This document shows positions 38,617 through 49,600 of a stretch of DNA of 52,137 nt, in pieces. Each line of letters starts with the position of its first letter. The first letter of the stretch is position 1. The notes under the pieces are model-generated. The model worked only from the letters and a program-made list of their open reading frames with translations. It was not told the DNA's origin and did not search any database. Origin of the DNA: Candidatus Zixiibacteriota bacterium. Lineage in GTDB: Bacteria > Zixibacteria > MSB-5A5 > GN15 > FEB-12. The position numbers and the translations under genes are program-made. The stretch spans positions 1-52,137 of the forward strand of contig JAOUBJ010000021.1 in NCBI GenBank assembly GCA_029860345.1, given 5' to 3'.

Positions 38617-41475
38617 CTACTCGCAGACTGGGGCGGGACCGCCGTTGAACATGTAGTCGACGATGTAAACCAGATCGGCTATGTTGATCCCGTTCAAGCC
38701 ATCTACGTTGGCCGCCTGGAGCACGGGGGGTTCAGGACCACCATTGAACATATAGTCAACCAGGTAGACCAAATCGGCAATGTTTGGATCGGAGCCGTCT
38801 CCGTCGATATCTGCGCAAACAAACAAGAGCGCATCCAGGCCACCCGAATAACAGGTAAGACTTCCGTCGCGACCACCGACCACCATCTCCATCGATCCAT
38901 CGCCAACGATGTCAGGGATAGCTGCGATACCATCGACCGGCGTGAAGAAGTCGCGTGAGTGCAAAACCTCACCATCGACGCCGTCAAGAAAGTAGCAGTA
39001 GTTACTCGTGTACAACGTGCCAATGAGAACATCATCGATCCCATCACCGCTGACATCTGTGATCTTCGCCGTCGTGGCCGGTTTGTCGGCCACCACCTGT
39101 GACCAGATTACGGCGCCGGTGAGGCCGTCAACGGCCTGGGCGATTGAACCGAAATGGGCCGGGACAACATCGGGGTAGCCGTCGCCGTTCACATCGTCAA
39201 GACTGGCAAAGCCGGTGATTCCTCCGAAACCACTGGTCGTAAACACAGCCGAGCCTTCTTTGGTCTCCACTCCGATGACGTGACCGGCTGAGAAACTGAA
39301 GTCACCCACCAAAACGTCGGGTGCGCCGTCTTCACTGATATCACCAGTCTGAGCCAGCGCCCACACCGAGCTTCCCGGCGCCACGAACTCCCACTTGATA
39401 GTGCCCGTAACGCCGTCGATACCGAACGCTTTACCGATGCTCTCATCGGCATTGGAAGCTCCGGCCACGACGTCCGGTCGGTTGTCGCCGGTGTAATCCT
39501 CGACTCCGATCACGGCGAACCCGGTGCCGCCCAACGGGCATTCCCATATAGGCACACCTGATAGTCCGTTGAGACAGTATACCCTTTTGGGGCCGGTGTT
39601 GGCGCCGTCGTTGCCGACGGCTGCCAGGACGTCAACGGAACCGTCGTTGTTGTAGTCATAACTACAGTCGACCTGGTACACCCATCCGCCGTCACCATAC
39701 TCATGGGTGTCGTGCGTCCAGATCTCGGTGCCGGTTTTGCCGGATATCGCTCGGATGAGCCTTCCCCCCCAGGCTGATCCAACCACAACGTCGCTGTAAC
39801 CGTCTTCATCGATATCATCCATGGTGCCGACACCTTTTTGCGAGTATACCGAGCCACCATAGATCTCATGCTCCCACATGAGATCGGGGACGCCGTGAGA
39901 ATTGCCGTTGAAGCAACGCACGTAATAGTCCTCGGAGCATACTATCACATCCGGCACAGCGTCGCCGGTGACGTCCGGTATAGACACTATTGCTTTGGGT
40001 GTGTTGTCCGTACCGCCGGTGATTTGGTGAGCCCAAAGAGACTCGCCGATTGGCCAATCCTGTATCAATCCACTACCTGATAGCGATACGAAGACAGTAT
40101 CCTCGTCCAGGTCATCGCTGACAACAGCCAAGGTTGCACTGTAGGGGATAGCCATGACCGGATGGAACCATATCCCAACCTCTGTGGAAGACAGAACCGG
40201 CAAAACAACCGGCCATCCTACCTGATCATCAACGGCAAAACTGCCGTCGTCGGAAACAATGTTACTGATAGTTAGGGGTTCATCGCCCAGATTCAGTATT
40301 GTCATGTCCCAGCGCGTAAAGGCATTGCCGCGCACCGTACTGTATACATGAGAGGTCGACGGCAAGCTGATGTCGGGACCGGGGTTCACGGAGTTGGCGG
40401 TGAGAGTGATGTCGACGGTCGGATTGACCGGATCGGTTGATTCAATGGTCGCCACCGCGTCCAGGTCACCGTTGGACTGAGGAGCGTATATTAGATCGAT
40501 AAGCGTTTGACTTGATGGACCCACCACGATCGGCAGAGCGGTGGGGCAGTAAACGTCACCGCTGCCAGAAAAAGTGATATCGTCTATTGTGAGATCGGCC
40601 GTTCCGATGTTTTCGATGGTAGCGATCCAGCCCACCGTGTCACCAACCGTGACCACTCCGTAATCGTGCGCGTCCAGCGGCAGATTTATCACGGGCGTCC
40701 CGGCGCCGGAGAGATCGATCTTATACAAGTAGTCTTCAGACGAACCCACGCCGTTATCGCAATACCATAGGAACTGACCATCGAATACTATCCCGGCCGG
40801 ATCGACCCCTTCGGAGGGGTTGCTTTCCAACACGGCGCCGGTGGCGGTGTCGATTTTGTACAAAGCATCGCCCCAGTAGTCGGCCATCCAGAGGTTCCCG
40901 TTTTCCATACAGAGGTCCCAGGGCTGGTTGTCGGGCGCTGTGAATTGCTTGATCACGCTACCGGCACCATCCAGATGGTAGATCGTGGCCGGGTCGGGAT
41001 AGTATGTGGACGCCCAAAAACTTCCGGCATTTTCTGCAATGCCGGACATGTAGTGATCGGGCAGATTGAACTGCGACACCAGCCCGCCACTGCCGTCCAG
41101 TTGCAGAGCAATGGCCGGATTGGAGCTGGAGCCGGGATGGTGGGTTGTCCACCAGTATGTCCCATCGAAGGTTAGTCCAAAAGCATCATCCTGCGGGCCG
41201 GTGAAAGCCAGGGTGTAGCTGCCGTCGGCAGGATCGATCTGATATACGTTACCGCCATTGGACCCATAGATGCCGCAATACAGCCAGGTCCCATCCCATG
41301 CCAAACCTGAGGCTCCCTCCGGAACCGGATAGGTAGCTACAATTGACCAGGCGCGAGAACTGCCTCGAAGAACTTGATCTCTTCGACCGGCGTCGGCAAC
41401 ATCCGATTGAGCAATTGTCAGGATTGTCAGGCAACAGAGGATAATGAGTGATTTTGATATTCGTGCAACTTTCAC
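38617..41475 (-). CDS. Secreted beta-propeller/FG-GAP protein with dockerin-like tail
   Basis: A 952-residue exported protein. The start is a GTG with AAGGAG seven bases upstream, and the leader 'SLIILCCLTILTIAQSDVADA' is a signal peptide. Residues about 40-255 are a propeller of the SMP-30/NHL type (repeats such as 'GLAWDGTWLYCGIYGS' and 'GLTFDGTYWWTTHHPG'). About 260-460 are two ASH-like (choice-of-anchor D) beta domains. About 475-880 are FG-GAP/PQQ-like repeats ('DVTGDAVPDVIVCSEDYYVRCFNG', 'DVNGDGYPDVVPAHFG'). The last 60 residues hold two dockerin-like segments, N-I-A-D-L-V-Y-L-V-D-Y-M-F-N-G-G and N-I-A-D-L-V-Y-I-V-D-Y-M-F-N-G-G. It is likely an exported surface protein. Confidence 0.88.
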   Translation of the reverse strand: MKVARISKSLIILCCLTILTIAQSDVADAGRRDQVLRGSSRAWSIVATYPVPEGASGLAWDGTWLYCGIYGSNGGNVYQIDPADGSYTLAFTGPQDDAFGLTFDGTYWWTTHHPGSSSNPAIALQLDGSGGLVSQFNLPDHYMSGIAENAGSFWASTYYPDPATIYHLDGAGSVIKQFTAPDNQPWDLCMENGNLWMADYWGDALYKIDTATGAVLESNPSEGVDPAGIVFDGQFLWYCDNGVGSSEDYLYKIDLSGAGTPVINLPLDAHDYGVVTVGDTVGWIATIENIGTADLTIDDITFSGSGDVYCPTALPIVVGPSSQTLIDLIYAPQSNGDLDAVATIESTDPVNPTVDITLTANSVNPGPDISLPSTSHVYSTVRGNAFTRWDMTILNLGDEPLTISNIVSDDGSFAVDDQVGWPVVLPVLSSTEVGIWFHPVMAIPYSATLAVVSDDLDEDTVFVSLSGSGLIQDWPIGESLWAHQITGGTDNTPKAIVSIPDVTGDAVPDVIVCSEDYYVRCFNGNSHGVPDLMWEHEIYGGSVYSQKGVGTMDDIDEDGYSDVVVGSAWGGRLIRAISGKTGTEIWTHDTHEYGDGGWVYQVDCSYDYNNDGSVDVLAAVGNDGANTGPKRVYCLNGLSGVPIWECPLGGTGFAVIGVEDYTGDNRPDVVAGASNADESIGKAFGIDGVTGTIKWEFVAPGSSVWALAQTGDISEDGAPDVLVGDFSFSAGHVIGVETKEGSAVFTTSGFGGITGFASLDDVNGDGYPDVVPAHFGSIAQAVDGLTGAVIWSQVVADKPATTAKITDVSGDGIDDVLIGTLYTSNYCYFLDGVDGEVLHSRDFFTPVDGIAAIPDIVGDGSMEMVVGGRDGSLTCYSGGLDALLFVCADIDGDGSDPNIADLVYLVDYMFNGGPEPPVLQAANVDGLNGINIADLVYIVDYMFNGGPAPVCE

Positions 41476-41552
41476 CGGGACACTCCTTATTACAGTTTGT
41501 AGACACGAGAAGTTCGGGAACAGTCGGTTGGTACGGCGTTCCCATCATTACC

Positions 41553-41580
41553 AATATACAAACAAAGTCGGTGTCGTCAA
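41553..41580 (-). promoter_or_regulatory. Promoter of the 952-residue secreted protein gene
   Basis: On the minus strand, TTGACG (41580-41575) and TATATT (41558-41553) are 16 bases apart. The leader is about 70 bases. Confidence 0.5.
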
Positions 41581-41672
41581 TGTTTGGATTGGATTAGTGT
41601 TGCCCGACGTTTGCCGAACTAATGAACTCTTACAGTCGTGCGCAAAACATGCCCTGTTGGCCCACTTTTCGC

Positions 41673-41701
41673 TTGACAGGAGCGCACTTGTGGGCTGATA
41701 T
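41673..41701 (+). promoter_or_regulatory. Promoter of the transglutaminase-like gene
   Basis: TTGACA at 41673-41678 and TGATAT at 41696-41701 are 17 bases apart (GATATT with 18). The leader is about 87 bases. Confidence 0.5.
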
Positions 41702-41794
41702 TCCGTCAATCTTGAAACACAATTCGACCAGCTAAGTGTGGACGACCGTTGATGCCAAACAGAGTAACTATCACCGATTACTTCAGGAGGATCT

Positions 41795-44700
41795 ATGTCT
41801 AAGCGAAAACCGTCAGCAGCAGCTAAGTGGGTGGTTACGCTCATCATGTGTGCTCTTCTTTGCCCCATCTTGCATGCCGATGATGGCGATTGGGGCGGTC
41901 GATCGCTACCGCCTGTCGGTCCACCTGACTCTGTCGATGTCTACGACTCTGACCGAAGCTACTGCCCATCGTATGGGGGCAGCCATCAATATGAATCTAT
42001 CGCCAGTGTTACGACCATTCAAACTGATCAGACGATGACCATCACTGTCAACATCTGGATTGCGAACCCGACCGGCTGCACATCCGGGTCTCCTTGTCCC
42101 GAGTACGATAACAGCCCGGAATACGTCAATGCCTGGATCGATTGGGATGGTGATGAGGTTTGGGAGAGCCACGAACGGGTCATGGATGTGGCCCTGTCCG
42201 GCTATGTCGGGATTAACTATCAGGGTACCATGACGGCCGTGGCGCAGGTTACCGTTCCCCCCGGGGCGGTGGCAACAACTATGCTTCGTGCCAACCTGGG
42301 TTGGGATTATGATCCCAATGATCCGTGCGCATATAGCTGGACCTGGGGCGATGCGCACACTCAGTCGGTGACGGTGGAGTCGAGTACGATTAAGGTCCGA
42401 GAGATCAGCATATCACAGGATGTCGGAATCACGTCTGTTGGCAACCCGGTCTGGCAACAAGCATACGACGGCGACGGTAACCCGATGGGAAACACCACAG
42501 AGAAGCCGATCGCCGACGCCATCAATAGTTCGCAGAATCCGCGTGAATTCGATCTTCACGTAATCCTCGGATCATATCCGGATGTACCTCCGGCCGACCT
42601 GCGAACGGAGTGCCTGTGGAAAATCGACGGGCAAACCGGAGGCCTGGGGCCGATGGGTATTGAGGGGTTTGATGGACTGACCGGCACGGTTGATTTGTTG
42701 GTCCCCTCGACGGTTGGGAAATACAGCGTCAACCTGGAGTTTACTTTCAAGAACGGCTTTGATATTATTGGAACACAGGTTGTGGACCTGAGCGAGTTCT
42801 ATGTCATCTTGCGCGGTGGCCCGAGTGATAACAAGGGGCAAATCTTCCTTGAAAAGGCCTGCTCCTGGGGCGCAGGTGCATCTGACGACGCTACGGCATG
42901 TTTTATAATGGCCGAGGGCATTTACTCTCAGAGCGGTTGGCTGTACCGGGACAATGGGTCGGCAACGCGCTGGGTTGAGTTGGTCAATGATCAGTCATCC
43001 GAGGGAAACTGTGTGGATTTTGCCAATGTGTGGGATTTCCTTTGCAAAGTTTTGGGGGTTAACGGTACGCAGCCCAGTGATCGACATTACGGTGCGAACA
43101 ACACCGGCTTCGTGACCCACAGTGGTAACAGCTCGATGGATGGTTTACCCGGCAACGCTTACGAACTAGGGAGCTCGTATGGCACTCGCGACCGTTGGTC
43201 CTTTGGGATGCATCAGGTCGGTCGCCGTGGGTCCTATTTATACGATCCGACGTTTGGAAAACGGTACCAGCAACATTCGACTTATGTGGCGTGGAATAAG
43301 ACCGTATGCGTAGACAATCCAAGCTCGGGAGTAGTCCAGGTCTGTTCAGCGGAGGCACCGGGCGGCACGTTCTATTATCTTTATCTAACATACCTCAATT
43401 ACGTTCAGTGGGCGGCGGGTAATCACCCCTGGCTCACCGATATTTATGACGGACCTTATACATCTCCACCGCAGGAGATATGCGGCGAGGGGGGACCAAT
43501 GCTGGCCGATCTCAGCGGCTTGGCAACGGGCGGGGCCGGCGGTGATGGTGCGGCTTGGTTCGTGGGGAACTGTGCCGATTCAGCCATCGATACCGACGGC
43601 GATGGTGTCGCCAATGTCCTCGTTGTGTGGACCGATGTCGAACTGACGGTGGACGATTCTGTTCTCGTGATTGCCACCCTCTACGACGGCGATGAGATGG
43701 TCAGTGCCCGCTCGTCGATGAACCTGTCGACGTTTGCCAACGGTAGTTTTGTGGCGGAGGCTGGAACAAACACGGTCATGTTCGAATTTAGCGGAGAGGA
43801 TATCTGGAGACATGCCTATGATGGGCCCTTACAGATCAAGCTGCTTCTGATGGATTCCTCCTCCTCTCTACTTGACACACTGACCTGCGAGACACAACCC
43901 CTCAACCACCTTAACTTCGGCGAGATACCGGCGCGAAGTTTCGCCTGCTCCGACGCCGCTGTTGACACCAACGCCAACGACTTGTATGATTATCTGGCGG
44001 TAGAAGTATCGATAAACTCATCCAAAGCTATGAGCTGTCAAATCGGGGGATTCATCGCCTCGGATACAACCTTCATCGCCGAGTCGACGGGCAGCGCAAC
44101 TCTCGCTCCTGGTGTCAACTTTGTCACATTGTGGTTCAGCGGGCAAGAAATCAACAGCGCCCAACTGGACGGACCCTTTCAGATCAACACCATCATTTAC
44201 GATAGCCTTGGAACGCCACTTTTTGGCAATGAGTGCATGACGTCAACCTACAACTACCTCGACTTCGAGCCTAAGAAGGGCAAGATGGACGGCTATTTCG
44301 ACAGTGGGCAGGATATAGACGGCAACGGATTGTACGACCTGCTTAGGGTAGGCTGTATTGTCACGGTTGAAGATGCGGGAGATTATAGTCTGTCGGCCTG
44401 GCTGGCCGACGGTGACGGCAACGAGATTGGCTTCACCGAAAGCGCGTTTGCTATGGCCAAAGGCTCCGACACCATCAACCTGGATTTCGAGGGCACACAG
44501 ATTTACGAGAATGGAAATGATGGCCCCTTCGTGCTGAGCTACATTGTGCTGGAAAAAGCTGATGGGTCGGTACTGAATGACTACAGGGATGCCTACACCA
44601 CCAATCCCTACAGCTATATGTCATTCGAGCGGCCAGAAGCGCCGCTTATCGCATTGACCGGTAGCTACTCCGACTACGGGGTGGATACCGACGGTAACGG

Positions 44701-46402
44701 TCTGTACAACCTGCTCACTGTCGATGTGGAGGTAACGTGCGCCGATGGCGGCGTGGCCGTGGCCAACGCCCAGCTTGTGGCGCCGGATGGCGAAACCATA
44801 CTGTGGGCGTCGGCGTGGGCCCCGGTTGAAGCCGGAGTACCGACATCGGTTTCCCTGGATTTCGATGGTCGCTACATCTTCGGAACCTTGCTGGATGGCC
44901 CCTACCAGTTACAGGACCTGATGGTATATCACACCGGAGACCCCAGCCAGGCGGCCTTGATTCCCCAGGCGCATACCACCACTGCCTATGAGTATACCGC
45001 ATTTGAAGGAGCCGTAGTTTTGTGCGGATACGTTGCCGAGGGAGTTACGCCGTTGCCCGGGCTTCTGGTATCGATTAGCGGCGGCGATTATGATTACTCG
45101 AACGCCGAGGGCTATTACTCTTTGGTGGCCCTGACTGCCGGTACGTACACCGTTTCGATGGAGTCTCCCCCAGGATACGATCCGGATTCCTGGATGATCT
45201 ACGTCAATGATGTAAATGTAGGCACCGGCACCTGGCTGACCTTGCAGGCGAACGTCGGCGAAATAACGCAGATCGATTTCAGATATATTGTTTATGGAAG
45301 CCTTGTCGTGTCGGACAACGGAGCCGGTTTGGAGGGAATATCAATCGATCTGTACGATGGTCTGGATTCACTGGTGCATCTCGGTTGTACTGACTCCGAA
45401 GGAATGTGCTCGTTCGACAGTGTGAAAACAGGCAGCTACACCGTTGCGGTGATTCCACCCCTGGGATACATCCCGGACTTGGAGGAGTTCGAGTGTATCA
45501 TCACTCCGGGTGAAGCGGACACCGCCGTGTTCAATCTGGAGCCGATGGTAATCGTACCAACTCAGCGGTCGTCCGCATATTGGAAACGCGCCGTTTCACG
45601 TGTCAAGTACGGGAACGGACCTGACAGTTTGACCATGCGCTATCGGTTTCCTCTCATGGTTGATTTGATGTACGGGCATTTCCAGAACAATCGTGCCTAT
45701 CCCATCCCGATCTTCGGTGAACATTATCCGGGCAATTCATCAGGCAAAGTAGCCGCTCTCTTGAGACTTCTCGGGGGCAGCCGGCCGAAAGTACACGATG
45801 ATTCCATAATGATGTACAATCGTGAGCCCGAAAGCCAGACACTCGGAAACGTGATACTCGATCCCCGAGCGGCAGCTATTCGAGAACTCACCGCAACGCT
45901 TCTGAATATAGTATCAAACAAACTGGCGACCTTCAACGAGATCGCTGATGATGGCGCCATAGTCGGTCAGGTCTTGGTTTACACAAGCGGCTTGATTTAC
46001 GATTCTGAAGAAGACAACGATTTGGAAGCGTATGAACTGCTGCGCGATGTGAATTACGGTCGTTCTTTGGCCTCCGGATCGATACCGCCCGGCACTCCCG
46101 GTATTTCCTACCGGCCATCGGAGCCAGGCGTAATGCCATCTGCAACCAGCCTGGCTCAAAACTATCCCAATCCATTCAATCCCAGCACCGAGATTCGCTT
46201 CGGCTTGCCGGTAGCATCATCGGTGCGTCTGGATGTGTACAACCTTCTGGGGCAACGGGTGTCGACACTGGTCGACGGTGATTATACAGCCGGGGATCAC
46301 TCTGTCACCTGGGATGCATCTTCTTTCAGTAGTGGAATCTACTTTTATCGTCTGACATCCGAAGGTTTCACTGAGTCTCGAAAGATGTTACTGCTGAAAT
46401 GA
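41795..46402 (+). CDS. Giant secreted transglutaminase-like protein with repeats and sorting domain
   Basis: A 1535-residue exported protein. A signal peptide (VVTLIMCALLCPILHA) is followed by a GEVED-like beta domain at about 50-195 ('VNAWIDWDGDEVWE'). A transglutaminase-like cysteine fold at about 340-490 has a triad that can be read as C406 (G-N-C-V-D-F-A-N), H473 (M-H-Q-V-G) and D484 (L-Y-D-P-T-F). Four tandem repeats of about 115 residues span roughly 590-1071, each with D-x-D-G-N-G-L-Y-D or a variant and D-G-P-F/Y. Two carboxypeptidase-regulatory-like domains follow (about 1072-1150 and 1160-1255). The last 90 residues are a Y-P-N-P-F-N-P-S-T-E-I sorting domain ending S-R-K-M-L-L-L-K. 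AGGAGG five bases upstream supports the ATG. It may cross-link or cleave surface proteins. The substrate is unknown. Confidence 0.88.
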   Translation: MSKRKPSAAAKWVVTLIMCALLCPILHADDGDWGGRSLPPVGPPDSVDVYDSDRSYCPSYGGSHQYESIASVTTIQTDQTMTITVNIWIANPTGCTSGSPCPEYDNSPEYVNAWIDWDGDEVWESHERVMDVALSGYVGINYQGTMTAVAQVTVPPGAVATTMLRANLGWDYDPNDPCAYSWTWGDAHTQSVTVESSTIKVREISISQDVGITSVGNPVWQQAYDGDGNPMGNTTEKPIADAINSSQNPREFDLHVILGSYPDVPPADLRTECLWKIDGQTGGLGPMGIEGFDGLTGTVDLLVPSTVGKYSVNLEFTFKNGFDIIGTQVVDLSEFYVILRGGPSDNKGQIFLEKACSWGAGASDDATACFIMAEGIYSQSGWLYRDNGSATRWVELVNDQSSEGNCVDFANVWDFLCKVLGVNGTQPSDRHYGANNTGFVTHSGNSSMDGLPGNAYELGSSYGTRDRWSFGMHQVGRRGSYLYDPTFGKRYQQHSTYVAWNKTVCVDNPSSGVVQVCSAEAPGGTFYYLYLTYLNYVQWAAGNHPWLTDIYDGPYTSPPQEICGEGGPMLADLSGLATGGAGGDGAAWFVGNCADSAIDTDGDGVANVLVVWTDVELTVDDSVLVIATLYDGDEMVSARSSMNLSTFANGSFVAEAGTNTVMFEFSGEDIWRHAYDGPLQIKLLLMDSSSSLLDTLTCETQPLNHLNFGEIPARSFACSDAAVDTNANDLYDYLAVEVSINSSKAMSCQIGGFIASDTTFIAESTGSATLAPGVNFVTLWFSGQEINSAQLDGPFQINTIIYDSLGTPLFGNECMTSTYNYLDFEPKKGKMDGYFDSGQDIDGNGLYDLLRVGCIVTVEDAGDYSLSAWLADGDGNEIGFTESAFAMAKGSDTINLDFEGTQIYENGNDGPFVLSYIVLEKADGSVLNDYRDAYTTNPYSYMSFERPEAPLIALTGSYSDYGVDTDGNGLYNLLTVDVEVTCADGGVAVANAQLVAPDGETILWASAWAPVEAGVPTSVSLDFDGRYIFGTLLDGPYQLQDLMVYHTGDPSQAALIPQAHTTTAYEYTAFEGAVVLCGYVAEGVTPLPGLLVSISGGDYDYSNAEGYYSLVALTAGTYTVSMESPPGYDPDSWMIYVNDVNVGTGTWLTLQANVGEITQIDFRYIVYGSLVVSDNGAGLEGISIDLYDGLDSLVHLGCTDSEGMCSFDSVKTGSYTVAVIPPLGYIPDLEEFECIITPGEADTAVFNLEPMVIVPTQRSSAYWKRAVSRVKYGNGPDSLTMRYRFPLMVDLMYGHFQNNRAYPIPIFGEHYPGNSSGKVAALLRLLGGSRPKVHDDSIMMYNREPESQTLGNVILDPRAAAIRELTATLLNIVSNKLATFNEIADDGAIVGQVLVYTSGLIYDSEEDNDLEAYELLRDVNYGRSLASGSIPPGTPGISYRPSEPGVMPSATSLAQNYPNPFNPSTEIRFGLPVASSVRLDVYNLLGQRVSTLVDGDYTAGDHSVTWDASSFSSGIYFYRLTSEGFTESRKMLLLK

Positions 46403-46426
46403 CATCTTTTACGCAACACGAACGCG

Positions 46427-46458
46427 AAAGGACAGCATGCAAGTGCTGTCCTTTTCTT
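46427..46458 (+). terminator. Rho-independent terminator after the giant gene
   Basis: AAAGGACAGCA-TGCAAG-TGCTGTCCTTT is a perfect 11-base stem (46427-46454) with a six-base loop, ending in TTTTCTT. It separates the giant gene from the amidohydrolase operon. Confidence 0.85.
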
Positions 46459-46528
46459 CATGCGTCAAATGTCGACAGCGAGTTTCTCACCGTTATTTCC
46501 TGCGGGCCGACAAACGCTCAAAAACCCG

Positions 46529-46557
46529 TTGATTGATCCGGTTTTCTGACTTATCTA
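46529..46557 (+). promoter_or_regulatory. Promoter of the amidohydrolase operon
   Basis: TTGATT at 46529-46534 and TATCTA at 46552-46557 are 17 bases apart. The predicted start near 46564 gives a leader of about 48 bases. Confidence 0.5.
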
Positions 46558-46611
46558 TAGGGCTAATGTTTAGCGCCAAACTGGGCCTGCGCAACTTCAG
46601 AGAGGATTTCC

Positions 46612-49600
46612 ATGTTGACCAAAAGAGCGTCGTCAGTTTTCCGATTCACAAGTGTGTACGAACTGTTCCTCGCGGCGGTGGTATGTCTGTGTTCTATCGC
46701 CGTTGCAGCCGACTCATTCGCCCAAACTACTCCCGAGTACGGCATCCGAGACAAGACCCCCAACAAGGTTTTACTTGTCAATGCTCGGATTGTAGTGTCA
46801 CCCCGGCAATCATTTGATTCCGGCTCGCTTTACATTGTGGACGGGCGGGTGGCCGCTGTCGGCAGTGATATACAGGACACGGCCGGCGCGACCGTAATCG
46901 ATTTGCGCGGTCGCACTATTTACCCAGGTTTCATCGATGCCTTCACCGACTACGGCCTGCCGACAAAGAAGAAGGCGAAGAAGAAATCAAAGGCATCACC
47001 AGAGTATACCCGAGATCGAGTTGGCGGCTCAGCCTGGAACGCGGCGATTCATGCCGAGAATAACTGCGTTGACGAGTTTCGTCCGGACGACAAAGCGGCC
47101 AAGGAACTGCGTGAACAGGGATTCACGGCCGTTCTGTCGACGAAGCACGACGGAATCCTGAGAGGGCGGTCATTCGTGGCCAGTCTGGGCGAGGGACTGC
47201 CCAATGACTTGATTCTACGGCCGCATCATTGGCATGGCGCATCGTTTGACAAGGGCAATTCTCAGCAAGAGGTCCCTGGCTCTCTGATGGGCAGTATTGC
47301 TCTGTTGCGACAAGTGTTCCTTGACGTCGACTGGTATACTGACGCGCACGCCGCATACAGCCTGAACCCGAACCAGATCAAACCGGAGTTCAACGCCGCC
47401 CTGGAAGCGTTGGCTGCTGTCAAGGACAGGACACTGATTTTCGAAACGAACGACGAACTATCTCTGGTGCGTGCCGACCGTGTGGCGCGAGAGTTCGGCC
47501 TTCCAATCGTACATGTCGGCAGCGGTCGTGAGTACATCGCTCTGAAGCAGATCAAGCAAACCGGCGCATCTCTGATTCTGCCCCTCAATTTTCCCAAGCA
47601 GCCCAAGGTGCGGACCATCGAAGATGAACTCGATCTCAGCCTGGCGGAGTTGCGTCACTGGGAAACAGCGCCGAGCAATGCCGCGATGGTCAACGACGCT
47701 CAGATCACTTTCGCACTCAGTACCCACAGGCTGAAGAAAACATCCGAGTTTCTCACCAATGTCCGCAAGGCGATCGACCGTGGCCTACCTAAAGAAAAGG
47801 CACTGGCCGCGCTGACCACGGTACCGGCGGAGCTGTGTGGTATTGGAGAAATGGCCGGCAGCCTGGAACCGGGTAAGCTGGCCAATTTCTTGATTTGTGA
47901 TGGAGACGTCTTTGATAAAGATGCTACCATCCACTCGGTTTGGATAGAGGGAAAAGAGCACGAACTAAAACCGATTCCGGCCGCAGACATGCGAGGCGAA
48001 TATGCGCTCAGGCTGGACACCATGTCGATCAGGCTGAAGTTCACGGGGACCGAGTCAAAGCTCAAAGGTGAATACGGCCGGGGCGATGAGTCCTTCAAAC
48101 TGGAACACGTTTCCTCCGAAGACAACAAGCTTAATTTCTCAATCAGGCTCGACACCCTGGGTTCCGGCGGCTTGCTGCGGTTCACTGGGAGGTTTGAGGA
48201 CGGAACGCTGGTTGGTTGGATGAATTCTGAAGATGGGACGAGACAGAAGTGGACGGCCAACCGAACAAACGAGTACGTGGCGGAGCGGGACACATCCAAA
48301 AGCGTCGACCCCGAACAACTCTTGTCGAAGCTCACCTTTCCAAACAAAGCGTATGCACCAGTTGAGGCGCCCGAACAACAAGATGTTCTTGTAAAGAACG
48401 CCACGGTGTGGACAGCCGAGAGCGATGGCGTGCTCGAGGGAACTGATCTCCTGGTACGCGGCGGCACAATTGCAGAAATCGGGGTCGACTTGAAAGCAGC
48501 CGACGACGTGCCGGTGATCGACGCCACCGGCATGCACGTAACCCCCGGTATAATCGATGCCCACTCGCATATTGCCATTTCCGGAGACGTCAACGAGGGG
48601 ACCGAGGCGATCACCAGTGAAGTGCGGATTGCCGACGTAGTCAATCCATACGACATAGCCATATACCAGCAATTGGCCGGTGGTGTGACGGCGTCACATC
48701 TGTTGCATGGGTCGGCAAATCCTATCGGCGGACAGCTTCAATTGATCAAACTGCGCTGGGGCGGCACCGACGAAGAACTGAAGTATCGAAACGTGCCGAG
48801 CCATATCAAGTTCGCCCTCGGAGAGAATGTCAAGCAAAGCAACTGGGGTGAACGCTACCGCACAAGGTATCCCCAAACACGCATGGGTGCCGAGGCGATC
48901 ATTCGCGATGCTTTTCAAGCCGCACGCGAGTACGAAGCATCGCTTTCAGAATATGATGCACTCGGGAAAAAGGACCGGTCACGGACCGTCCCGCCCCGGC
49001 GCGACCTTGAACTGGAGGCGCTGGTTGAGGTTTTGAACTCGCGCATGCCGGTGGCCTGCCATGCCTACGTTCAATCGGAAATGTTGATGCTAATCCGACT
49101 GGCCGCAGAGTACGGTTTTCAGGTCCGGAGTTTCGAACACGGGCTGGAGGCTTACAAGATTGCAAGCGAACTGGCCGAAGCGGGCGTGGGTGTGTGCACC
49201 TTCTCAGACTGGTGGGCTTACAAATTTGAAGTCTACGAAGCTATCCCCTACGGCGCGGCGCTGCTCCATGAAGGGGGCGCACTGACTGTAATCAAATCCG
49301 ACAGTCGTGAGATGGCGCGGCGTTTGAACCAGGAGGCCGGCAAGACGATCCGGTATGGCGACATTGATCCGGTCGAGGCGCTCAAGATGGTCACGATCAA
49401 TGCGGCCAGGGTCCTGGGCGTTGATGATCGGATCGGGAGTATCAAGGCGGGCAAGGATGCCGATTTTGTCATCTGGAACGGTCCTCCCCTTTCGATGTAC
49501 AGTAAACCACATCAGACGTGGATTGACGGTAAGAAGTATTTTGATATCGAAGTCGACCGGCTGCTACGCGCCCGGATTCGTGAAGAAAAGAACGGTTTGA

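Larger units (their letters stand above)
41476..41794. other. Divergent promoter region
   Basis: The 319 bases contain one promoter for each flanking gene (41553-41580 minus, 41673-41701 plus) and the AGGAGG site for the plus-strand gene. Nothing else was recognised. Confidence 0.6.
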
